From contig DAHWHV010000284.1 of assembly GCA_027335545.1 (NCBI GenBank), positions 1 through 7,895 on the forward strand: 7,895 nucleotides of DNA, in the 5' to 3' direction. Every line of letters begins with the position of its first letter. Positions within the stretch are counted from its first letter, which is position 1. Below, piece by piece: positions 1-5,448 of the stretch. Source of the stretch: Clostridia bacterium (GTDB lineage: Bacteria > Bacillota_E > RBS10-35 > JAJYVN01). Below the pieces are notes generated by a model. The model worked only from the letters and a program-made list of their open reading frames with translations, ran no database searches and was not told the origin of the DNA. A program made the position numbers and the translations under genes.

Positions 1-69
1 CTGATAGGCCCCCAGCGACGAGGGGTCGACCCGCCCCACCCGCGCCAGCAGCCGCCGCACCTCAGCCAT
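1..69 (-). CDS. NuoF-like NADH-binding flavoprotein subunit, N-terminal fragment (runs off window)
   Basis: Only the first 23 codons are present; they read MAEVRRLLARVGRVDPSSLG followed by AYQ and continue beyond the left edge. A short helix ending in a 'DP-S-L--Y' pattern is typical of the start of NuoF-like/FdsB-like subunits, which carry FMN, the NAD(P) site and a [4Fe-4S] cluster. The fragment alone is too short to prove this. The call rests mainly on context, because it follows and overlaps a NuoE-like gene, and NuoE-NuoF order is normal in NAD(P)-dependent formate dehydrogenase and hydrogenase clusters. Two in-frame ATGs are possible, at 75 and 69. The one at 69 is preferred because the purine run GAGGGGG (82-76) lies at a suitable distance from it, while it directly abuts the ATG at 75. 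The start overlaps the NuoE stop by 8 nt, which suggests translational coupling. Confidence 0.55.
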   Translation of the reverse strand, partial: MAEVRRLLARVGRVDPSSLGAYQ

Positions 70-631
70 CGCCATCCCCCTCGCTGGCGGCGCGCGCCAC
101 GCCCGCAGCGTCCGCGCCCCGCTGCAGGGCGCCGCCCACCACGGCGACGGGGGCGCCGTCGCACTGCCCCAGGCAGGGCACCGTCTCCCACCGCCGCTGC
201 GGGGGGCCGGTGCCCCCCCGCTCCGCGCCGTCGGCCGCCTCTGCCCCGTGGGCCTCGCCGCCGAAGCGCCGCGGGGGACCCCAGCGCGCCTCCAGGTCGC
301 GCAGCAGGGCCTCCGCCCCCCGCAGGCGGCAGGGCACGTCGTCGCAGACGGCGACCACCGGGCCCGCCGGCGGCTCCAGGCGGAGCAGGGCGTAGAAGGT
401 GGCCACCCCCCAGACCTCCGGGAAGGGCAGGTCCAGCCGGTCCGCCACCTCGGCCAGGGCCCCGCGTGACAACCACCCCTGCTCCCTCTGCACCGCCTGC
501 AGCAGCGGCAGCAGGTGCTCCCGCCGCAGCGGCCCGGGACCCGCGCCCAGGCCCGCCACCCCGCGCCCGACCGCCGCCCGCTCCTGCGCCGTCACCGCCC
601 GCGGTGGGTTGCGCTCCATGCCCGGCGTCAC
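62..631 (-). CDS. NuoE-like [2Fe-2S] thioredoxin-fold subunit of the formate dehydrogenase complex
   Basis: This 189-residue protein is the small ferredoxin-like subunit that passes electrons between the flavin subunit and the rest of an NAD(P)-linked complex (NuoE, FdsG and HoxE relatives). The family hallmarks are visible: a helical N-terminal part with 'QREQGWLS' and 'VWGVATFYALLRLEP' (about 48-87), then the [2Fe-2S] ligands as C-x4-C (C96, C101) and C-x3-C (C153, C157). The stretch between the two cysteine pairs is about 16 residues longer than in E. coli NuoE and is rich in Gly, Ala and Glu (about 124-147). The GTG start at 631 is chosen because the purine-rich AGGGGGGAAAGAGG precedes it; the ATG at 619 has no good ribosome site. 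The frame stays open up to 832, but that extension shows no family similarity. It lies downstream of the formate dehydrogenase gene and overlaps the NuoF-like gene, so FdsG-like is the best role; NuoE of complex I or a hydrogenase is less likely. Confidence 0.88.
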   Translation of the reverse strand: MTPGMERNPPRAVTAQERAAVGRGVAGLGAGPGPLRREHLLPLLQAVQREQGWLSRGALAEVADRLDLPFPEVWGVATFYALLRLEPPAGPVVAVCDDVPCRLRGAEALLRDLEARWGPPRRFGGEAHGAEAADGAERGGTGPPQRRWETVPCLGQCDGAPVAVVGGALQRGADAAGVARAASEGDGDG

Positions 632-656
632 GCCTCTTTCCCCCCTATTGCGCCTT

Positions 657-677
657 CCCTCCCTGTGCCCCTTCCCC
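657..677 (-). promoter_or_regulatory. Possible G-quadruplex in the leader of the NuoE-like gene
   Basis: On the minus strand four G runs (GGGG, GGGG, GGG, GGG) are separated by loops of 2, 4 and 1 nt (AA, CACA, A), which meets the usual G3+N1-7 rule. It sits 26 nt upstream of the proposed GTG start. In DNA this rich in G such a pattern may arise by chance; no function is shown. Confidence 0.3.
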
Positions 678-695
678 GCCTTTTTGGGGGGAAGG
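670..695 (-). other. Short inverted repeat in the NuoE-like leader
   Basis: CCTTCCCC (670-677) and GGGGAAGG (688-695) are perfect complements around a 10-nt centre. On the minus-strand transcript the stem can extend by two pairs with one bulged C, leaving an A5 loop. It shares its arm at 670-677 with the possible G-quadruplex, so the two structures would compete. No T run follows, so it is not a classical terminator. Confidence 0.4.
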
Positions 696-964
696 TGCCC
701 GCCACCCGGTCGCAGGGACCGCACCGTACCCGGCGGCAGGACCACGAGCGGGCGGGAGGTGCGCCCTGGATGCACCCTCGGGTCGCTCTGGGCCTGGCTC
801 CGGCGCGACCCCTGGTGCACCTCGCCCCTCACCCCGCTGCTCCCGCCCGCCGGAGCCCCGCACGCGACGCGCGGCCCCGCGCACCGTCCACCCCCCCGTG
901 CCGGCCGGACCCGCCCGGGGGGCCCCCGACCCTCCCCTGCCCGGCCCGCGTATCCCGTCCCTCC

Positions 965-1002
965 GGCCCGTAGGGGGCGGCGGGCGCCGCCCCCTACGGG
1001 CC
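965..1002 (-). terminator. Perfect 17-bp hairpin overlapping the formate dehydrogenase stop codon
   Basis: GGCCCGTAGGGGGCGGC (965-981) and its exact reverse complement (986-1002) flank a 4-nt centre, GGGC. The TAG stop of the formate dehydrogenase (994-996) lies inside the stem. The structure would be extremely stable. No U tract follows on the minus-strand transcript (the next bases are GGAGGGACGG), so it is not a standard intrinsic terminator. A role in pausing, mRNA 3'-end protection or attenuation between the catalytic and NuoE-like genes is an inference. Confidence 0.6.
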
Positions 1003-3177
1003 CACGCGCTCCACGGCAATAGCGGTGGCCTTGAACTCCGCCGTGCCGGACTTGGGGTCCCAGGCATCCAGCGTCAGCAGGTTGGTCTGCGCCACCTCGG
1101 GGTGGTGCAGCGTCATGAAGCAGAGCCCGGGCGCCAGCGTGTCATCCAGGGTGGCCGGGACCACCAGCGCGGCGCGCCGCGAGCGCACGCGCACGCGCTC
1201 GCCCTCCTGGATGCCCAGATGCGCGGCGTCCCCGGGCCAGAGGTGCAGGGCCTCCTCCTGCGGCACGGCCGTCGCGTAGCCCCGCGTCTGGACGCCCGTG
1301 TTGAAGAACGGCAGGCGCCGGCCCGTCGTCAGCAGCAGGGGGTACTCCGCGTCGGGCCGCTCCACCGGCGGCTCCCAGTCCACGGGGATCAGCGGCACGC
1401 GGCGCCCGGGGGCCGGAGGGCCCGCCGCGGCGTCGGGGGTCCCCGCGGGTCCGCCCCGCACGCCCGCCCAGAGGTCGGCGTGCAGGAAGGGGGTGCCGGG
1501 GTGGTCCTCGCTCGGGCAGGGCCACTGCAGGCCGTCCGCGGCGGCCAGGCGCGCGTAGGACATACCGCGGTGGCGCGCGGACAGCCGCCGGACCTCCTCC
1601 CAGACGTCCTCGGCCCGCCGGTAGGGCCACGGATGCCCCATGGCGCGGGCCAGGTCGGTGACGATGAAGGTGTCGTCGCGCGCCTGGCCCGGCGGCTCCA
1701 GGGCCTTGCGCACCAACTGCACTCGCCGCTCCGAGTTGGTCACCGTCCCGTCGCACTCGCACCAGGCCGCGGCGGAGGGGAGGAAGACGTCGGCGGTCTC
1801 CGCCGTCTGCGTCAGGACGATGTCCTGCACCACCAGCAGGTCCAGGGCGCCGAGCACGGCGCGGGTGCGGCCGGCGTTGGCCTCGGAGACCAGCGGGTTC
1901 TCGCCGATGACGTAGGCGGCGCGGATCTCGCCCCGCCCCATGGCCTCGAACATCAGGCTCTGGTGCAGCCCCGCGCGCGACGGCAGGGCACACCCCCACT
2001 CCGCCTCGAAGGGCGCCCGCGCCACCGGGTCCTCCACGGACCCGCCCCCGGGGAGGCGGCCGGGCAGGGCCCCCATGTCCCCGCCGCCCTGGACGTTGTT
2101 CTGGCCGCGCAGGGGGTCCAGGCCGGAGCCGCGCCGCCCCACGTGCCCGGTGAGGTTGGCCAGGTTGCAGAGGGCGTAGACGGCGTCGGTCGCGTTGTGG
2201 TGCTCGGTGATGCCGAGGGTCCAGCAGAGGATCGCCCGCCCGGCCCGCGCGTACAGGCGCGCCACGCGGCGGATGGCCTCCACGTCCACCCCGCAGATGG
2301 CGGCCGCGCGCTCGGGCGGGTACCCGGCGAGGTGGGCCCGCAGGGCGGGCAGCCCGCTGGTCGCGTGGGCGACGAAGGCCTCGTGCGTCAGCCCGTCCTC
2401 CAGGATGACGTGCGCCATGGCGTTGGCCAGGGCGATGTCGGAGCCGACCTGCACCTGCAGGTGTTCGTGGGCGAACTGGACCGTCGGCGTGCGCCGCGGG
2501 TCGATCACGACCAGGCGCGCCCCGGCGCGGATGGCCCGCAGCATGTGTTGGAACATGACCGGATGGGTCTCGCGCGCGTTGGAGCCCCAAAGGACGAGCA
2601 CGTCCGTCTCGGCCAGCTCCTGGTAGGAGGTCGTGCCGCCGCCGGCCCCGTAGACCGTCTCCAGACCGGAGACGCTGGGGGCGTGTCAGGTCCGGTTGCA
2701 ACTGTCGATGTTGTTGGTGCTCAGCACGGAGCGGGCGAACTTCTGGGCGACGAAGTTGAGTTCGTTGGTCGCCTTGGAGCAGCTGAAGAGCGCGAAGGCG
2801 TCACCGCCCCGCTCCCGCCGCAGGGCGGAGAAGCGATCGGCGATCAGCCCCAGGGCCTCCCCCCAGGTGGCCGGCTCCAGCGGGCCGCCCCGCACCCGGC
2901 GCAGCAGCGGCTGGGTGGCCCGGGGCAGCGGTCGCCGGAACCCCCTGGCACGCGGTGGCACGGCGGGCACACCCCCTCGCTGCAGCAGCCGGCGGGCGGC
3001 GGACCGGCACGCGGGCGGGAGGGGCCCCGGCCGCAGGCAGAGCGTTCGGGGGCGGCGGGGGGGAACCCTGCCAGCCGTGCACCCGCGCCCCGGATGGGGT
3101 CGGCCCGGAGGGGGGCCTGCGGCCCGGTGACGACCGGACTCGGCCCGCAGTTGGTCGGCGGCGACCGCCGCCACCAC
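994..3177 (-). CDS. fdhA: Selenocysteine-containing formate dehydrogenase, catalytic (alpha) subunit, with abnormal N-terminus
   Basis: This Mo/W-bis-MGD enzyme would oxidise formate to CO2 or run the reverse reaction. Read through the UGA at 2686-2688, the frame gives 727 residues if it starts at GTG 3177; E. coli FdhF has 715. Clear family sequence begins near residue 86 (ATQPLLRR) and continues with the cofactor and active-site segments: 'QKFARSVLSTNNID' (145-158), Sec164-His165 followed by APSV, 'WGSNARETHP' (197-206), 'DPRR', 'CWTLGITEHHNA', and 'LRGQNNVQGGGDMG' with the substrate-site Arg357. The C-terminal MGD-binding domain ('LTTGRRLPFFNTGVQTRG') is complete and ends at TAG 994-996. 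The Sec and following His match U140/H141 of E. coli FdhF. By contrast, residues 1-80 lack the expected C-x2-C-x3-C...C [4Fe-4S] motif and the linked Lys (K44 in FdhF) in every frame. The start is therefore uncertain, and the gene may be 5'-damaged or contain sequence errors. The NuoE/NuoF-like genes downstream point to an NAD(P)-linked complex. Confidence 0.9.
2645..2685 (-). promoter_or_regulatory. SECIS element for selenocysteine insertion
   Basis: Directly 3' of the UGA the minus-strand mRNA forms a perfect 7-bp stem, CGUCUCC (2674-2668) with GGAGACG (2662-2656), closing the 5-nt loop GGUCU (2667-2663). A second 5-bp stem, GCCCC (2682-2678) with GGGGC (2649-2645), can form below it across an internal loop. 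The loop starts 18 nt after the UGA. Both the GGUCU loop and this spacing equal those of the E. coli fdhF SECIS that SelB recognises (from memory of that sequence). The element also codes for the conserved residues after selenocysteine. Confidence 0.93.
2686..2688 (-). other. In-frame UGA read as selenocysteine (Sec164)
   Basis: The TGA lies between ...NIDSCNRT and HAPSVSGLETVYG of one continuous formate dehydrogenase reading frame, at the exact position of Sec or Cys in the active-site 'NRT-U-HAPSV' motif. Homology continues without a gap on both sides, and a SECIS hairpin follows. A true stop or a frameshift would not give this combination. Confidence 0.95.
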
Positions 3178-3274
3178 GCCCAGTGGCCCACAACCAGCGG
3201 CAAGTCACGGCAGGAACCGAGTCAACCGCCGCGAACGAACACCTGTTGCCTGCCTGACCAGAGGGGGGCCAGAC
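3178..3274. other. Divergent intergenic region between the formate dehydrogenase and HD-domain genes
   Basis: These 97 nt separate the latest plausible 5' end of the formate dehydrogenase frame from the plus-strand HD gene. No confident -35/-10 pair could be picked out on either strand. Base composition changes around here, from very GC-rich on the left to more balanced on the right. The strong ribosome-binding run AGAGGGGGG (3260-3268) lies 6 nt before the ATG at 3275. A small inverted repeat, GGCGGC/GCCGCC around GACC, lies just to the left (3157-3172) and is not distinctive in this composition. Confidence 0.5.
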
Positions 3275-4558
3275 ATGGCTACGCGCGTGGTGCGGGATGC
3301 GGTCCATGGGTTGATCAACCTGGATCGCTTCCCGTGGCTCGTCAACCTCGTCAATGCGCGCGAGTTCCAGCGGCTGCGCCGCATCTCCCAACTCGGGACC
3401 TCCAGTGCAACTTACCCTGGCGCCACGCACTCGCGCTTCTCCCATAGCCTAGGTGTGATGTGCGTTTTCCTCCAAGTGGTTGACCACTTCCAGAGGATCG
3501 GGCAGGCACTGGGAGACGAGGAAGTCATCGTCGGCACGTGCGCCTCTCTGCTGCATGACATCGGGCACGCGCCATTCTCTCATGCCCTGGAGCAAGCCCT
3601 CGGTGGTGGTGGCCACGAGGAATGGACTCGGAAGATCATTCTTTCCTCGGAATCGGATGTCCATGGGGTCCTCTGCGGCATCGACGGTGCGCTGCCCCAA
3701 AAGGTGGAGGAGGTCATCGCAGGTACGTCGCCGCTCCGGAAGGTCGTCGGACTTATCAGCAGCCAACTGGACGCGGATCGGATGGACTACCTCCTCCGCG
3801 ACTCGCTCCATGCGGGAGTGGGGTACGGTCACTACGATCTCGCCCGCATGATCTTCAGCCTAGAGGGGTTTGACCGCGATGGCGCCATCTTCCTGTCGCG
3901 AAAGGCGATCCCACTCGCGGAACAGTATGTGGTTGCTCGCTACCACATGTATTGGCAGGTGTACTTTCACAAAACGACACGCTGCGTCGAGCGCATGCTC
4001 GTAAAGTGCCTCCAGCTCGCCAGGCGGCAGGAAGTTCTCCCAGAGTCGCTCTCTGCCTTGGCCTCTCCGGACCCAAATGGAAGCTGTGCGGCGTTTCTCG
4101 GGGTCGACGAAAGCGATGTGATGCAGGCTCTTAAGACATGGGCTGGTCCATCCTCGTGCCCTACGCTCCGGCGGCTGGCGGCGGGCGTTCTCTGTCGGAA
4201 GTTGTTCAAGGCCGTGTGCATCACGGAACCGGAGGGGACGATGGATCCGCGGACCTTTGACCGCCTGATCAGGCAGGGCACCATCGCCCAAGCCGTGAGG
4301 CATCATGGATTCGACCCAGAGTTCTGCCTGCTGGTGGACCGGGCCTCGGACCTACCGTACGGGCGCTATTATCTCACGAACGATGAGGCAGAGGCGGACA
4401 AGCCGCCCATCCTCGTGGACGCAGGGCAAGGGCGACAGATGCCTCTGGAGAAGGCATCCGCGCTGGTGAGAGAGATGGCCCAGCCGGTTGCCCGCGGGGT
4501 GGTCTATGTGCCGCCAGAGTGTGCCCAGTCCGTGCGTGAAGTCGTCGCTAGCGGATAA
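3275..4558 (+). CDS. HD-domain phosphohydrolase, YwfO-like / dNTPase-like
   Basis: A 427-residue cytoplasmic protein of the HD superfamily (COG1078 type, like B. subtilis YwfO and E. faecalis EF1143). The metal ligands are all visible: His57 in 'THSRFSHSLGVM', His94-Asp95 in 'LLHDIGHAPFSH' and Asp166 in 'SQLDADRMDYLLRDS'. 'HEEWTRKII' (from His114) corresponds to the His-Glu region near the active site of SAMHD1-like dNTP triphosphohydrolases. The N-terminal 'REFQRLRRISQLG' and the 'HAGVGYGHYDLARMI' segment after Asp166 are typical of the group. EF1143 is reported to hydrolyse dNTPs, so nucleotide hydrolysis is a reasonable guess, but the substrate here is unknown. Length is normal and no frameshift is seen. 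A strong Shine-Dalgarno sequence (3260-3268) fixes the start. It is followed after 14 nt by the YwgA-like gene. Its G+C is far lower than its flanks (53% in 3901-3960), which suggests horizontal acquisition. Confidence 0.9.
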   Translation: MATRVVRDAVHGLINLDRFPWLVNLVNAREFQRLRRISQLGTSSATYPGATHSRFSHSLGVMCVFLQVVDHFQRIGQALGDEEVIVGTCASLLHDIGHAPFSHALEQALGGGGHEEWTRKIILSSESDVHGVLCGIDGALPQKVEEVIAGTSPLRKVVGLISSQLDADRMDYLLRDSLHAGVGYGHYDLARMIFSLEGFDRDGAIFLSRKAIPLAEQYVVARYHMYWQVYFHKTTRCVERMLVKCLQLARRQEVLPESLSALASPDPNGSCAAFLGVDESDVMQALKTWAGPSSCPTLRRLAAGVLCRKLFKAVCITEPEGTMDPRTFDRLIRQGTIAQAVRHHGFDPEFCLLVDRASDLPYGRYYLTNDEAEADKPPILVDAGQGRQMPLEKASALVREMAQPVARGVVYVPPECAQSVREVVASG

Positions 4559-4572
4559 GGGGGGTCGCACGC

Positions 4573-5097
4573 ATGCCGCAGACTCAGGAACCCTACATCG
4601 CCGACCTTGTACGGCAACTGAACGCGGTGGCTGGCCGCAAGAAGCTGCAGAAGATCGTCTTCCTACTCCAAAGTGTCGGTGCTCCGCTCACCGCCCGTTT
4701 CGAATATCACTTCTACGGCCCCTTCTCGGAACAGCTGGCCGACGAGGTGCGCTGGCTCGTACAGACCGGGCAACTGATCGAGGAACCCCGACAGACACCC
4801 GGCGGACATAGGGAGTATGTCTATCGCGCCGGAGAGGCAGCGCCCTCGGCGGAAGCATTTCCCACACCCTACGTCACCGTCGGGCGTCACTTGAACGGGC
4901 TCGATGCACGCTTCCTGGAGTTGATGGCCACGATGCAGTACCTGCGTGCCCGCGGCATGACGGCGGACGAAGCGGGCGTGCGCGCGTGTGAACTGAAGTC
5001 CACCCAAGGGTACACTTCAATGGACGTCACCAGGGCCTGGGCGGTACTCGACCAGATCCAGGAGGCGTCGCGTACGGGCGCGAGGATCGAACCTTAG
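4573..5097 (+). CDS. YwgA-like small protein, possible regulator or antitoxin of the HD protein
   Basis: A 174-residue soluble protein. The core 'GRKKLQKIVFLLQ' (21-33), then 'FEYHFYGPFSEQLADEV' (43-59) and 'LVQTGQLIEE' (62-71), matches my memory of B. subtilis YwgA. The 'KLQK-(I/L)-hydrophobic ... YGP-S' pattern also recalls the DUF4065/SocA 'Panacea' antitoxin domain, though membership is not proven. The C-terminal part (106-165) is predicted mostly helical by eye. In B. subtilis ywgA lies next to ywfO, so the pairing with an HD gene is probably conserved. The ribosome site AAGGGGGG (4557-4564) overlaps the HD stop codon and lies 8 nt before the ATG, so the two genes are almost surely one operon with coupled translation. 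Its molecular function is unknown; binding and restraining the HD hydrolase is an inference. Confidence 0.78.
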   Translation: MPQTQEPYIADLVRQLNAVAGRKKLQKIVFLLQSVGAPLTARFEYHFYGPFSEQLADEVRWLVQTGQLIEEPRQTPGGHREYVYRAGEAAPSAEAFPTPYVTVGRHLNGLDARFLELMATMQYLRARGMTADEAGVRACELKSTQGYTSMDVTRAWAVLDQIQEASRTGARIEP

Positions 5098-5196
5098 CAC
5101 GGTGCGGAAAAGGTCCGCTCTGGCCACATCGTCATCCGGCTCTGGTCCCTGACCTACGCAGTGGGATACGGGTCCTTGTCCTTGTGGTCCCCGCGG

Positions 5197-5230
5197 CGCC
5201 AGGATGCCGTTGCGCAACGGTCTCCTGGCG
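5197..5230. repeat. 34-bp near-perfect inverted repeat (palindrome)
   Basis: The left arm CGCCAGGATGCCGTTGC (5197-5213) and right arm GCAACGGTCTCCTGGCG (5214-5230) are complementary at 15 of 17 positions with no spacer. The central 14 bp, CCGTTGCGCAACGG, is a perfect palindrome. It lies between two convergent genes about 100 nt after the YwgA-like stop. No T tract adjoins it on either strand. It could be a binding site for a dimeric protein, a bidirectional 3'-end structure, or the scar of an inserted element. Confidence 0.6.
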
Positions 5231-5395
5231 GGCACTTTCAGGCCAGCGACACCCACCCACTGTCCGGCAGGCGCGCCCCAGGAGGCTGGTGCGTCGCACC
5301 GCGGTCGCCTGCCGCAGCATTCGCCGTGCAGGCACCAGACGCCCGCCCGCGCCGTAACCCTGCGGGGCCTGCGCCCATGGGCCACGCACCACGGC

Positions 5396-5418
5396 CGGTC
5401 CCCGCGGGGGCTGGACCG
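5396..5418. repeat. Short inverted repeat downstream of the GxGYxYP gene
   Basis: CGGTCC (5396-5401) and GGACCG (5413-5418) pair around an 11-nt centre. It begins about 30 nt past the stop of the minus-strand gene, so it may act as that transcript's 3' hairpin, but no U run follows and the stem is short. An overlapping self-complementary CCCCGCGGGG offers a competing fold. Confidence 0.3.
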
Positions 5419-5448
5419 ACGCCCTCCGACCTGCCGCCCCCCGTCACC

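Larger units (their letters stand above)
632..964. other. Intergenic spacer without a recognisable gene
   Basis: About 330 nt lie between the hairpin after the formate dehydrogenase gene and the NuoE-like start. Several frames stay open, but their products are Pro/Arg/Gly-rich, as expected for shadow frames in DNA of this composition, and none resembles a known protein. The last part before the NuoE-like gene, read on the minus strand, is very G-rich and can form a small hairpin and a possible G-quadruplex, listed separately. No clear promoter was seen. Confidence 0.6.
5098..5448. other. Convergent intergenic region
   Basis: These 351 nt lie between the ends of the YwgA-like gene (plus) and the GxGYxYP gene (minus). 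No tRNA, small gene or T-rich intrinsic terminator was recognised. A frame open on the minus strand across 5017-5385 encodes a composition-driven, unrecognisable product that also overlaps the YwgA-like gene, so it is not called. The region contains a long imperfect palindrome (5197-5230), a tandem GTCCTT pair near 5172-5183, a weak 5-bp hairpin just after ywgA (5104-5118) and a small inverted repeat CGGTCC/GGACCG (5396-5418). Confidence 0.6.

Noticed and set aside
632..832. N-terminal extension of the NuoE-like frame up to an ATG-like start at 832
   Set aside because: The extension has no similarity to the family, and a good ribosome-binding site precedes the GTG at 631.
994..2601. A separate shorter formate dehydrogenase gene starting at 2601
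   Set aside because: The homology runs unbroken upstream through the UGA at 2686 to residue ~86 of the longer frame. The GTG at 2601 is an internal Val in a conserved segment.
1142..2701. 519-codon alternative minus-strand frame
   Set aside because: It is an Arg/Pro/Gly-rich shadow frame overlapping the well-supported formate dehydrogenase frame.
2844..3203. Cys-rich alternative frame (contains GVCPPC) as a separate iron-sulphur protein
   Set aside because: The cysteine spacing does not match a ferredoxin or the formate dehydrogenase cluster, and the frame runs through the well-matched part of the formate dehydrogenase gene. It is mentioned only as a hint of possible frameshifts.
466..3447. 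993-codon open frame on the plus strand, antisense to the formate dehydrogenase
   Set aside because: Its product has the composition of a shadow frame and no family motif. Long antisense frames are expected opposite high-GC genes because stop codons are rare. The minus strand carries unmistakable formate dehydrogenase sequence.
5373..5382. GCCCATGGGC palindrome
   Set aside because: It is a 10-bp GC-rich palindrome, expected by chance in this composition.
5017..5385. Minus-strand frame of 122 codons after the YwgA-like gene
   Set aside because: It overlaps the end of the YwgA-like gene, shows no recognisable motif and lacks a convincing ribosome site.
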